A stretch of DNA of 64,000 bases from Sphingobium sp. EM0848 (GTDB lineage Bacteria > Pseudomonadota > Alphaproteobacteria > Sphingomonadales > Sphingomonadaceae), in NCBI RefSeq assembly GCF_013375555.1, contig NZ_JABXWB010000001.1, positions 868,001 to 932,000 of the forward strand. The letters are read 5' to 3'. Numbering within the stretch: the stretch's first letter is position 1; each line of letters starts with the position of its first letter. Below the pieces are notes generated by a model that was not told the origin of the DNA, did not search any database, and worked only from the letters and a program-made list of their open reading frames with translations. Below are positions 44,685-53,523 of this stretch, in pieces. Position numbers and translations under genes: made by a program.

Positions 44685-44723
44685 ATCAATTACAATTGAT
44701 GATCAATGGAATTTCTATTGATT
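44685..44723. promoter_or_regulatory. Tandem ATTGA palindromes upstream of the TonB receptor operon
   Basis: First, ATCAATT-AC-AATTGAT (44685-44700), a perfect 7-bp inverted repeat. Second, ATCAAT...ATTGAT (44702-44722). The right part, GAATTTCTATTGATT (44709-44723), recurs with two changes at 53407-53421 upstream of the Rieske operon. Likely binding site for a regulator common to both; the MarR-type protein encoded at 52757-53347 is the best candidate. Confidence 0.6.
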
Positions 44724-44870
44724 AAATCTTGGAAGTGTTTAAAGCTTCGAATGGGCGTTAAAAATGACCGAATGTGCCGGGCCAGGGCGAAAGCAGGAAT
44801 GCGCCGTGTCCGCAAAAGAGCACCAAGGCTAGCGCGCCACAGGCTTTTGCTGTGATGGGGAGATATTGGG

Positions 44871-47267
44871 ATGAGTGCCCGTAAGACTGGAGTTCTCAGG
44901 CTGTGTCTGGGATCGGTAACGCTGTACGCATTGTCGCCGTTGGTGGCTCAAGCTCAGGAACCGGTGAATAGCGGCGCGGAAATCATCGTTACCGCCAATA
45001 AGCGGGAACAATCGATCAACAAGGTAGGCCTCGCCATTACCGCGCTCAGCGGAGATGCACTCAAAAACCAGAATATCGTCTCGTTGAGTGACCTGGCCAA
45101 TTCCATTCCGGGCCTGAGCTATTCGCCATCGGCCACCCAGACGCCAGTCTACACATTACGCGGCGTCGGCTTCTACGAAACGTCCCTCGCGGCCTATCCG
45201 ACGACCAGCGTCTATGTCGATCAGGTCCCGCTGTCGTTCCCCGCGCTCTCCACCCATGCCAATTTCGACTTGGAGCGCGTGGAAGTGCTCAAGGGGCCAC
45301 AAGGCACGCTGTTCGGCCAGAATTCCACGGGCGGTGCCATCAATTTCATCGCGGCCAAACCGACGAAAAGTTTCGAAATAGGCGGCGACCTTTCCTATGG
45401 CCGCTTCAATCGCGTCGAAGGCAATGCCTATGTCAGCGGTCCGTTGACGAATACGCTGCGCGCGCGCCTGGCCGTTACTGGAGCACATGCCGACGACTGG
45501 CAATATAGCTATACGCGTAACGACAAGCTGGGCGAGGCCGCATATTATGGCGCGCGCCTGCTGCTCGACTGGGATCCGGTCGAAACCGTCAGTGTCGAGG
45601 TCAACCTGAATGGATGGCGTGATCGCAGCGATCCTCAGGCGCCGCAATATCAGACCCTGCTGTCACAATCGCCCTCGACTACGGTTCAGGCGTTGCGTGA
45701 CTTCCCCTTTGCTCCGTTCAAGGCGCGCGCCGCTGACTGGACTCCGTCGACCCGCCCGCATGCGGATAACCGCCTGCTCCAAGGTTCTGCGCGCGTCAAT
45801 TGGGATGTCGCCGACAATGTTACGGTGACCTCGATCACGTCCTATGTCGATTACAAACCCGATCAGGGGTTCGAAACCGATGGCACCACGTTGAAGGCAG
45901 ATGATTTTGTCATCGACCGTGGCCGCATCAAATCATTCAGTCAGGAACTTCGGGTCGCAAACAAGCCGAATGGTCCTCTGCGTTGGGTGATCGGTGGCAA
46001 TTACGAAAAAAGCCACGTCTATGAATATCAGTTGCAGACATTCTCTGACATCAGCACGGCGCCTATTTTCGGATATACCGGTGCCTATGTCTATTCTGAC
46101 CAGCATATGCGTAACTATGCTTTCTTCGCAAATGCTGAATATGACATCAGCGACCGGATCACGCTAAAGGGTGGCGCCCGCTACACTAATGCACGGCGGA
46201 CCGCGGCCACCTGTACCGGCGATCCGGGTGACGGCAGCTTCGCCGCCGCGTTCGACGGCCTGGCCAATGCGATTCAGCTTGGTTATTATCCGGTCGCCGG
46301 TTTTTCTCCCACCGGTGTTCCCGTGCCGCCGATCGGAATGGGCTGTGCGCCGCTCGACAATACCACGCAGGACGGAACGCCGGCGACCTATTTGCCGGGT
46401 GAATTCCACGACATTCTGAAGGAAGACAACGTCTCCTGGCGTGCGGGCGTGGATTACAAGCTGTCGAGCAGCGCACTGCTCTATGTCAATGTCGCCAAGG
46501 GCTATAAAGCGGGCAGCTTTCCGATAGCATCGGCCGCGACATTTGAACAGTTCCTGCCGGTCACGCAGGAATCGCTGCTGTCCTATGAGGCCGGCTTCAA
46601 GTTTTCGGCCTTCGATCGCCGGCTTCAGATCACCGGCGCGGGATTCTATTACGACTATAAGGACAAGCAACTCCGCTCGAAGATCGTCGATCCGATTTTC
46701 GGCGTTCTCGATGCACTCGACAATATTCCCAAGTCGCGGATGATCGGCGCGGAACTCGACATGACGTTGGCGCCAGTTCCGGGCCTGGTGCTGGGCGCGT
46801 CCGGTTCCATCCTGGACAGCAAGGTCACGAAATTCGTGGGCCTGGATACGGCGGGTGGATCGATAGACTACAAGGGATCGGTCATTCCCTATACGCCAAA
46901 ATATCAGTTGCGGCTGTCAGCGGACTATAAATGGCGGATGGGTTCGGCTGAACCTTTTGTGGGCGTGGTCTATTCGACGCGCAGCAAGGCCTCGGCCAAT
47001 ATCGGCGGCGCACGCGGTCTGGTGCTGACGTCGGATTTCGCCTCGTCCGTGCCGATCGAGGACACATATACCATCCCCGGCTATTCGCTGGTGGACCTGC
47101 GTGCCGGCGCTTCGTTTGCCGATGGCCGCTGGCGCGTGACAGTGTTCGGCAAGAATGTGTTCGACAAATATTACGTCACGAACATCTTCACCGATTATGA
47201 CACCATCGCTCGCTTCTCTGGACAGCCAGCGACTTATGGTGTGACTGTAGCGTTCAAGTTCAACTGA
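44871..47267 (+). CDS. TonB-dependent receptor
   Basis: A 798-residue outer-membrane receptor. A signal peptide ends near residue 29 (LVAQAQ), a TonB-box-like segment EIIVTANKREQ follows, then the plug (LANSIPGLSYSPS, LRGVGFYETS, RVEVLKGPQGTLFGQNSTGGAINFI) and a 22-strand barrel. It belongs to the large group sphingomonads use for active uptake of aromatic and plant-derived compounds, not only siderophores. Forty bases downstream begin the genes of a molybdenum hydroxylase, so it probably imports that enzyme's substrate. Confidence 0.92.
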   Translation: MSARKTGVLRLCLGSVTLYALSPLVAQAQEPVNSGAEIIVTANKREQSINKVGLAITALSGDALKNQNIVSLSDLANSIPGLSYSPSATQTPVYTLRGVGFYETSLAAYPTTSVYVDQVPLSFPALSTHANFDLERVEVLKGPQGTLFGQNSTGGAINFIAAKPTKSFEIGGDLSYGRFNRVEGNAYVSGPLTNTLRARLAVTGAHADDWQYSYTRNDKLGEAAYYGARLLLDWDPVETVSVEVNLNGWRDRSDPQAPQYQTLLSQSPSTTVQALRDFPFAPFKARAADWTPSTRPHADNRLLQGSARVNWDVADNVTVTSITSYVDYKPDQGFETDGTTLKADDFVIDRGRIKSFSQELRVANKPNGPLRWVIGGNYEKSHVYEYQLQTFSDISTAPIFGYTGAYVYSDQHMRNYAFFANAEYDISDRITLKGGARYTNARRTAATCTGDPGDGSFAAAFDGLANAIQLGYYPVAGFSPTGVPVPPIGMGCAPLDNTTQDGTPATYLPGEFHDILKEDNVSWRAGVDYKLSSSALLYVNVAKGYKAGSFPIASAATFEQFLPVTQESLLSYEAGFKFSAFDRRLQITGAGFYYDYKDKQLRSKIVDPIFGVLDALDNIPKSRMIGAELDMTLAPVPGLVLGASGSILDSKVTKFVGLDTAGGSIDYKGSVIPYTPKYQLRLSADYKWRMGSAEPFVGVVYSTRSKASANIGGARGLVLTSDFASSVPIEDTYTIPGYSLVDLRAGASFADGRWRVTVFGKNVFDKYYVTNIFTDYDTIARFSGQPATYGVTVAFKFN

Positions 47268-47307
47268 GAAGCCGGGCAGGCATGAGACGAAGCGGAGTGT
47301 GGAGTTC

Positions 47308-48162
47308 ATGAAGTTTCCGCCATTTTCCTATGCCTGCCCCACATCGCTTGCCGAAGCGATCGACCTGCTGAACGATAATGAGGATTCCCGCCCGCTTGCC
47401 GGTGGGCAGTCCTTGCTGCCGATGATGGCGCTGCGCGTTGCCGCGCCGGGGATGCTGGTCGATCTTGGTGATATCGAGATGCTCCGGCAAAATATGGTGT
47501 TGCCGGAATCGATGCGCATCGGGGCCATGGTGACGCACGCGACCAATGCGGCGTCGCTCGACATCTGGATGCATTTCCCCCTCATGTCCCAGGCGCTGCA
47601 TCATGTCGCCCATCAGGCGGTGCGGAACAGGGGCACGTTCGGGGGCAGCATCGCCCATGCGGATGCCGGGGCGGAAATGCCCCTCGTGGTGTCCGCGCTG
47701 GACGGCATGCTGCTGCTTCAGGGAAGGGAAGGGGAGCGCTCCGTACCCGCAGCCGATTTCTTCCAGGGCCATTATACGACTGCAATCGAGTCGGGAGAGA
47801 TATTGACCGGGGTGGAGATTCCCTTTTCCGACATGGACTGGGCCTTTGAGGAAATGGCGCGCCGGTCGGGCGATCTTGCCATTGCGATGGCGGCGGCAGG
47901 CGTGCGTATTGAGGATGGCGTCTGCCGTAAGGCGCGGCTGATGTTCGGCAGCATTTCCGATCGCCCGGTCCGCGCGGACGAGGCGGAGGCCTTTCTGATC
48001 GGAAGGGAATTGACGCCCCCGGTCATTCGGGAGGTGTCGGCCATGGCGGCGGCAGGCATCCATGCCCGGTCCGACACCCATGCCAGCGCCGAATACCGGC
48101 TATCGCTGGCCACGGCGCTGATGCGCCGCGCCCTTACCCGCCTTGCAACCGGAGCCATGTGA
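47308..48162 (+). CDS. Molybdenum hydroxylase, FAD-binding medium subunit
   Basis: A 284-residue subunit of the xanthine dehydrogenase/CO dehydrogenase family. FAD-binding motifs AGGQSLLPMM (residues 33-42) and RNRGTFGGSIAHADAGAEMP (about 108-127) are intact. It passes electrons from the Fe-S subunit to the final acceptor. The ATG at 47308, behind GTGGAG, is preferred to a GTG nine bases upstream. The order medium-small-large is shared by quinoline 2-oxidoreductase (QorMSL) and CO dehydrogenase (CoxMSL). The small-subunit gene starts inside its stop codon (TGATG). Confidence 0.9.
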   Translation: MKFPPFSYACPTSLAEAIDLLNDNEDSRPLAGGQSLLPMMALRVAAPGMLVDLGDIEMLRQNMVLPESMRIGAMVTHATNAASLDIWMHFPLMSQALHHVAHQAVRNRGTFGGSIAHADAGAEMPLVVSALDGMLLLQGREGERSVPAADFFQGHYTTAIESGEILTGVEIPFSDMDWAFEEMARRSGDLAIAMAAAGVRIEDGVCRKARLMFGSISDRPVRADEAEAFLIGRELTPPVIREVSAMAAAGIHARSDTHASAEYRLSLATALMRRALTRLATGAM

Positions 48163-48686
48163 TGCGGCGCGCAGACGAAGACCAAAGACTGGATGTGGTC
48201 GCCACCGTCAATGGACGGGAACGGCGTTTCAGCGTGCTGCCGCGCCTGAGCCTCGCGGATACGCTGCGCGAGGAACTGGGCCTTTATGGGGTGCGGACCG
48301 GATGCGAGCATGGCGTTTGCGGCGCCTGCACCATCCTTGTCGATGAACTGCCGGTGCGGTCCTGCCTGATGCTGGGCGTGCAGGCGAACGGGAAGACGAT
48401 CCGCACTGTCGAAAGCCTTGCCGAGGGCAGCAGCCTGCACCCCTTGCAGGAGGCGTTCCGTCGGCATCATGCGCTGCAATGTGGTTTCTGCACGGCTGGC
48501 ATATTGGCGACATCGCAGGCCCTGCTCGCTGAAAACCCCTGTCCGACGCGGGAGGAGGTCCGGGAGGTGCTGTCCGGCAATATCTGCCGCTGCACCGGCT
48601 ATCAGACAATTGTGGATGCGATCATGGACTATGCCGAAAACGGGCAGGCAGGCGTTGCAGGTGGGGAACGGGGACCGGCCGAATGA
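48162..48686 (+). CDS. Molybdenum hydroxylase, [2Fe-2S] small subunit
   Basis: A 174-residue iron-sulphur subunit. The first cluster is plant-ferredoxin type (TGCEHGVCGACTILVD...RSC), the second has the CGFC...CRC pattern (LQCGFCTAGIL, NICRCTGYQ). It relays electrons from the molybdenum centre to FAD. The small-subunit start overlaps the medium-subunit stop, and the large-subunit ATG overlaps this stop (ATGA), so the three subunits are translated in a coupled way. Confidence 0.93.
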   Translation: MRRADEDQRLDVVATVNGRERRFSVLPRLSLADTLREELGLYGVRTGCEHGVCGACTILVDELPVRSCLMLGVQANGKTIRTVESLAEGSSLHPLQEAFRRHHALQCGFCTAGILATSQALLAENPCPTREEVREVLSGNICRCTGYQTIVDAIMDYAENGQAGVAGGERGPAE

Positions 48687-51073
48687 GCAAGAGCGAAGTC
48701 GCCCAGATACGGCCCAAATCCATCGGGACGTCCATCCCGCGCCGCGAAGATCCCGGCCTGCTGACCGGGCGTGCGCGCTATATCGCGGATATCGTGCTGC
48801 CCGATATGCTGCATATCGCGATCCTGCGCAGTCCGGTCGCCCATGGCCGGATCAGGCATATCGACACCGCCGCGGCGCGGGCGATGCCGGGGGTGGAACT
48901 GGTCTGGACCGGGCAGGACAGCAAGGCGCGTTGTCAGGGGATAGCATCAACCCTTGAACAGAAGGGTTTTGTCGCGACGATCCAGCCGCTGCTGGCCCAT
49001 GACGAAATATGCTTCGTTGGCGAGGGCATTGCCGTTGTCGTCGCGCACAGCCGCGCGCAGGCGGAAGACGCGCTGGCGCGGATCGAGGCCGATATCGAGG
49101 AACTGCCCGTCGTCACTGACGCAGCGGCGGCGATCGACACGGACGATCTGGCCAATGCCGCCGTGCCTGCCAATATGGTCTATCGCTCGAATCGCGTGAC
49201 CGACCCGGTGGAGGAGGCCTTCGCCAGCGCCGCCATTTCGGTCGAGGGGTGTTTCCACACTCCGCGCGTCAACGCATCGCCCATGGAAACGCGCGGCTTT
49301 GTCGCTCGGCATGAATGGACCACGGGCACGTTGACCTGCTGGTCGGCGACACAGATGCCCAGCTTCATCAAGACGATGATCGCGATCTTCCTCCAGTTCC
49401 CGGAGCATAATCTGGAGGTGATCACCCCGGCGGTCGGCGGCGGCTTTGGCCAGAAGGCGCATCTTCACCCGGAAGAATTGCTGACCTGCCTGCTCAGCAT
49501 CGAACTGGGGCGGCCGGTGAGCTGGATCGAGGATCGGCAGGAAAATCTGTTCCGCGCCCCGCAGGCGAAGCAACAGATCAATGACATGGCGCTCGCCGTG
49601 GACGATCAGGGACGCTTTCTTGCGCTGCGCGACCGGGTGATCACCGACAGCGGCGCCTATAATTCCCTGCCCTGGACCCCGCTGGTCGAAGGACATGCGG
49701 GCATATTGGTCGTCACCGATCCCTACAGGATTGCCGCGCTTTCCGCTGAATCCCTGTCCGTCACCACCAACAAATGCCCGATCGGGGCCTATCGCGGCGT
49801 CGGCTTTTCCGCACCGACGCTCGCGCGGGAGGTGTTGATCGACCGGGCGGCGCGGCAATTGGGGCTTTCGCCTTTCGAAATCAGGCGGCGCAATGTGATC
49901 CGGCAAGAGGATTTCCCTTACCAGACCCGTGCAGGCATGATGATCCGCGAGGGGACTTTCCTGGAAACGGTGGACCGGCTGGAGGCAATGGTCGGCTATG
50001 AGGATTTCCGCAAACGGCAGCAGGAGGCGTTCAGGGAAGGACGGTTGCTGGGTCTTGGGGTTTCGATCTTCAGTGAAGTCAGCGGCATTGGCACGCGTGC
50101 ACTCAATTTCCTCGATTTTCCGCTCACCTCGCATGATACCGCCACGGTTCGTGTCGAACCGACCGGCAAGGTGACGGTCACGACCGGCATCGTGACCTCG
50201 GGCCAGGGGCATCCCACCACCCTGGCGCAGATCGCGGCCGATGCCTTTGGCGTGCCGATGGAAGACGTGACCATATTGGCGGGGAGTACCCATCATGCGG
50301 TCGGTTTCGGGACTGTGGCCAGCCGGTCGGCGGTGTTCGGCGCGGGGACGATCGGCCGGGCCGCCGAAATCGTGCGGGGACGGATGCGCGCGGTTGCTGC
50401 GCGGCTGCTTCAGGCCGCGCCGGATGATATCGAGATGACGGGGGGGATGGTCCATGTCCGCGACGATCCCGGCCGCACCATGCCGTTCGCGGCGGTCGCG
50501 GGCGCGGCCTATTTCGCGGAGGCGACCCATCCCGACGATTTCGATCCCGCGCTGGAGGCGACGGCGGCGTTCGATCCGTCCGACATCGTGCTCGCCAATG
50601 GCGGCCATGCAGTCATCGTCGAGATCGACATGGAAACCTGCCTGGCGCGGGTTGAGAAAATGTATGCGGTCGAGGATTGCGGCCGGATGATCAACCCGAT
50701 GATTGTCGAGGGACAGATAAGGGGTGGCATGGCCCAGGGGGTGGGCATGATCCTGCTGGAAGAACTGGTGCATGACGAGCGGGGGCAACTCATCACCTCC
50801 ACCTTCCAGGATTATCTGCTGCCGACCAGCCTCGACATACCGGATATCGAGATTTCCCATCTGGAAACGCCGTCCCCGCTGGTGCCCGGCGGCATCAAGG
50901 GGATGGGCGAGTCCGCAATGATTTCGACACCGGCGGCGGTGGCGGGTGCGGTCAATGATGCGCTGGCCTGCCTTGGTGTCGCAATCGAACAATTTCCCGC
51001 CTCGCCCCAGCGCATATTCGAGGCCTTGTCGAAGGTCGGCGTGATGGATCGAGGCAATAATTTCCCAGTTTGA
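48683..51073 (+). CDS. Molybdenum hydroxylase, large catalytic subunit
   Basis: A 796-residue molybdopterin-binding subunit. GGGFGQK (252-258) and GAYRGVG (368-374) contact the cofactor, and the proton-accepting glutamate is E743 in KGMGESAM. CO dehydrogenases of form I have a Cys-containing AYxCSFR loop instead of AYRG, so this is a hydroxylase of another substrate. Size and subunit order fit enzymes that hydroxylate N-heteroaromatic rings next to nitrogen, such as quinoline 2-oxidoreductase. Aldehyde or isoquinoline oxidoreductase activity cannot be excluded. Confidence 0.9.
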   Translation: MSKSEVAQIRPKSIGTSIPRREDPGLLTGRARYIADIVLPDMLHIAILRSPVAHGRIRHIDTAAARAMPGVELVWTGQDSKARCQGIASTLEQKGFVATIQPLLAHDEICFVGEGIAVVVAHSRAQAEDALARIEADIEELPVVTDAAAAIDTDDLANAAVPANMVYRSNRVTDPVEEAFASAAISVEGCFHTPRVNASPMETRGFVARHEWTTGTLTCWSATQMPSFIKTMIAIFLQFPEHNLEVITPAVGGGFGQKAHLHPEELLTCLLSIELGRPVSWIEDRQENLFRAPQAKQQINDMALAVDDQGRFLALRDRVITDSGAYNSLPWTPLVEGHAGILVVTDPYRIAALSAESLSVTTNKCPIGAYRGVGFSAPTLAREVLIDRAARQLGLSPFEIRRRNVIRQEDFPYQTRAGMMIREGTFLETVDRLEAMVGYEDFRKRQQEAFREGRLLGLGVSIFSEVSGIGTRALNFLDFPLTSHDTATVRVEPTGKVTVTTGIVTSGQGHPTTLAQIAADAFGVPMEDVTILAGSTHHAVGFGTVASRSAVFGAGTIGRAAEIVRGRMRAVAARLLQAAPDDIEMTGGMVHVRDDPGRTMPFAAVAGAAYFAEATHPDDFDPALEATAAFDPSDIVLANGGHAVIVEIDMETCLARVEKMYAVEDCGRMINPMIVEGQIRGGMAQGVGMILLEELVHDERGQLITSTFQDYLLPTSLDIPDIEISHLETPSPLVPGGIKGMGESAMISTPAAVAGAVNDALACLGVAIEQFPASPQRIFEALSKVGVMDRGNNFPV

Positions 51074-51089
51074 TCAAGGAGCCGGATCG

Positions 51090-51761
51090 GTGAATTTCCA
51101 ATATCGCTTCAAATTGCCGGTGCCGGTGGAGCAGGCATGGCCGGTCCTGCTCGACGTTCGCCGTGTCGCGCCCTGCATGCCTGGTGCTGGAATCGAGTCC
51201 GGGGAAGGTAATGACTATGTCGGCCGCATGAAGGTGAAGCTCGGCCCGATCGAGATGGCCTATCGCGGGGATTTGCATTTCGTTGAGCGGGACGATGCGG
51301 CCCATCGCCTGAAGGTTGAGGGCGTGGGCAAGGAAGTGCGCGGCGGTGGCGGCGCGAAGGCGCTGGTGACGATGCAGGCATCTTCCGTGCCGGGCGGCTG
51401 CGAGATTGCAATCGACAGCGAATATGAACTGAACGGCCGCGCGGCGCAGTTCGGAACCGGCATGATCGACGAAATCGGCGGCAAGCTGATGCAGGAGTTC
51501 GCCCGGCGTCTTGAGAAACTCATTCTGAACAGCAACGCGCAGGAAAGTGGCCCGACGGTGGCCGCTGCACCCGCGCCATCGATCCCGCAACCCGCGCCCA
51601 CTGCATCAGCGCCGGCGGGCGGAAAGGATTGGGCGGTGGATGACAATGAAGCACTCGATCTGGTCGGGCTGGCCTGGGGGCCGGTCCTCAGCCGCAGCCT
51701 GCCGGTCATCCATCTGCTGATCTCGACCGCGACCTTGATCTATCTTCTCACGCACAAATGA
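51090..51761 (+). CDS. coxG: CoxG-like SRPBCC protein
   Basis: A 223-residue protein with a START/SRPBCC fold (about 1-150, FKLPVPVEQAWPVLLDVRRVAPCMPG), a Pro/Ala linker and a C-terminal membrane helix (VIHLLISTATLIYLLT). CoxG anchors CO dehydrogenase to the membrane; similar genes accompany many molybdenum hydroxylases. It probably ties this enzyme to the respiratory chain. The start is a GTG behind AAGGAG. Confidence 0.85.
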   Translation: MNFQYRFKLPVPVEQAWPVLLDVRRVAPCMPGAGIESGEGNDYVGRMKVKLGPIEMAYRGDLHFVERDDAAHRLKVEGVGKEVRGGGGAKALVTMQASSVPGGCEIAIDSEYELNGRAAQFGTGMIDEIGGKLMQEFARRLEKLILNSNAQESGPTVAAAPAPSIPQPAPTASAPAGGKDWAVDDNEALDLVGLAWGPVLSRSLPVIHLLISTATLIYLLTHK

Positions 51762-51791
51762 TGATGGGCGGCGGTTGAGACAGGGTTGTCG

Positions 51792-52736
51792 ATGAAGGGC
51801 GCCACATCCCTTTTCCGGTTTCTGGACGATGCCGCGGCACGGGGAGAGCGCTCTGCGCTGGTGACGATCACCGATGTCATCGGGCAATCGTCCCGCGCGC
51901 CCGGTACGCATATGGCCGTCACGGAGAACGGGGATTATCATGGCTCCCTTTCCGGCGGTTGTGTCGAGGCTGCCGTCGTCGGTGAGGCGCTGCGTATCAT
52001 GGCGTCGGGCGTCACCGAATGGCTGCGTTTAGGCGTCGGTTCACCCTATATCGACATACGTCTGCCCTGCGGCGGCGGCCTTGACTTGCTGATCGTGCCC
52101 GATCCTGCGCGGGGCAGCATCGCGACGGTCCGGCATATGCTGGAGGATCGCGAGCCAGTCGCGCTCGCCATCAGCCGGGATGGCGCTCTTGCAGTGGAAC
52201 GGCCCACGTCCATCACCGGCTGCCGCTGGCGGGGAAAGGCATTTGTGGCGCATCATCATCCCGATCTTCGCCTGATGATCCTTGGCCATGGTGCGGAAAC
52301 GGAGGTGCTGGCGCGGCTTGCCTTGGGCTATGGCGCTGAGGTCATGGTTCTTTCACCAGACCCTGACATCGTCGCGCGCCTGGCAGGATCGGACATTGCG
52401 GCTGCACTGCTCAAGACCCCGGCCCGGTCGGACCATTTGCGCACCGATGCCTATACGGCCGTCGTGATGCTGTTTCACGATCACGACTGGGAACTGGACC
52501 TGATCGGTCAGGCGTTGGAGCAGGAGGCGCTGTTCATTGGCGCGATGGGCAGCCGAGCGACGCAGGCGCGGCGGCTGGACGGGTTACGAGTGCGGGGCGT
52601 GCCGGACGATATGCTGGCGCGCCTGACAGGGCCTATCGGTCTGATTCCTGCGACACGCGACCCAAACACACTGGCGCTTTCCGTCCTCAGCGAGATCGCG
52701 GCGCTATATCAGTCATATATAGTCACGCTCCAATGA
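51792..52736 (+). CDS. XdhC-family molybdenum cofactor maturation protein
   Basis: A 314-residue protein with the N-terminal XdhC/CoxI motif (GSLSGGCVEAAVVGEAL) and a C-terminal Rossmann domain (RLMILGHGAETEVLARLA, IGAMGSRATQARRLDGL). XdhC binds the molybdenum cofactor, helps add the terminal sulphido ligand and inserts it into the large subunit. It is the last gene of this operon; the MarR-type gene converges from the right. The ATG at 51792 replaces an upstream TTG in the same frame. Confidence 0.88.
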   Translation: MKGATSLFRFLDDAAARGERSALVTITDVIGQSSRAPGTHMAVTENGDYHGSLSGGCVEAAVVGEALRIMASGVTEWLRLGVGSPYIDIRLPCGGGLDLLIVPDPARGSIATVRHMLEDREPVALAISRDGALAVERPTSITGCRWRGKAFVAHHHPDLRLMILGHGAETEVLARLALGYGAEVMVLSPDPDIVARLAGSDIAAALLKTPARSDHLRTDAYTAVVMLFHDHDWELDLIGQALEQEALFIGAMGSRATQARRLDGLRVRGVPDDMLARLTGPIGLIPATRDPNTLALSVLSEIAALYQSYIVTLQ

Positions 52737-52756
52737 GACAGGCGCCTGAAAGCCAT

Positions 52757-53347
52757 TCAGCGCGCCGGCCGTTCGTTAGGCGTGATCGTTGCGCTGTCCC
52801 GGCCGGCCTCTTCATAAACGCCAGTCAGGATTGACAGGAAATTGGTCAGCATCTCGAGCTTTTCCGGCGCGTTCTGGATTTCGATCAGCCGATTCATCAA
52901 TATCTGCGCCTTGATGTCGTGATATTCATCCGTCACCTTTTCACCTAGCTCGGTGACCGCATAGTTGAACTGATTGCCTTTTCCCTCACGGATCTTCTGG
53001 ACAAGGCCTGCTGACTCAAGCTTGCGAAGGCTGTATTGAATATTGGGTATGTCGTCTCTGTTCATCAGGCGAGCGATCGTCGCGCTGTTTTTGGGGCGGT
53101 CCTGCATTCGGATCACATGCAGGATGATATGTTCCGACATCTTCAGGTCACCACCGAGAATGACGGAACCTGTTTCAGCGACGAAACGCGCGAATGATTC
53201 CGAAAACCGCAGAATCGACCATTCGAAATTGGTAACCTTATATTCGAAGTCCGATTTTGCGAGGTGCCAGCCTCTGTAATATTTTGCTTCCATCACGCCG
53301 CTCATTTCAGATTGCCGGGTCCTGCCTCGGGGGATTGCCTGGTTCAT
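52757..53347 (-). CDS. MarR-type winged-helix regulator
   Basis: A 196-residue protein with a MarR-like DNA-binding core at about residues 70-150: SEHIILHVIRMQDRPKNSATIARLMNRDD (helix-turn-helix), then IPNIQYSLRKLESAGLVQKI and the wing REGKGNQFNYAVTELG. Helices on both sides would make the dimer. It sits between two catabolic operons and is divergent from the Rieske gene. ATTGA-type motifs occur upstream of both, making it the likely shared regulator, released by an aromatic ligand. Met15 or Met19 are possible alternative starts. Confidence 0.82.
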   Translation of the reverse strand: MNQAIPRGRTRQSEMSGVMEAKYYRGWHLAKSDFEYKVTNFEWSILRFSESFARFVAETGSVILGGDLKMSEHIILHVIRMQDRPKNSATIARLMNRDDIPNIQYSLRKLESAGLVQKIREGKGNQFNYAVTELGEKVTDEYHDIKAQILMNRLIEIQNAPEKLEMLTNFLSILTGVYEEAGRDSATITPNERPAR

Positions 53348-53403
53348 CCCTTACCGCAACGCCAAAACCCCTTCAACGTTCAAATCAGTTTTATCCACTG
53401 TCC

Positions 53404-53430
53404 ATTGAATGTCTATTGACTTTCAGTTGA
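53404..53430. promoter_or_regulatory. Phased ATTGA motifs before the Rieske operon
   Basis: ATTGA (53404-53408), ATTGA (53415-53419) and GTTGA (53426-53430) are spaced 11 bases apart, so they lie on one face of the helix. The segment GAATGTCTATTGACT (53407-53421) matches 13 of 15 bases at 44709-44723 upstream of the receptor operon. Probable operator shared by the two operons. Confidence 0.6.
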
Positions 53431-53523
53431 CGGTGATGTTTTCTGATGTCGGTTCGGGATGACCGGCGAATCCGGCGCGCAACAGGAAGCGCCGATGAGG
53501 AATCAGGAACGGCGGAGAGACTA

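Noticed and set aside
48947..50992. 681-codon minus-strand frame antisense to the Mo large subunit
   Set aside because: GC-driven shadow: composition is rich in Arg, His and Asp with no domain, and the plus strand codes a clear family member.
47308..51073. True carbon monoxide dehydrogenase
   Set aside because: The large subunit has AYRG in place of the Cys-containing form I loop, and the setting is aromatic catabolism.
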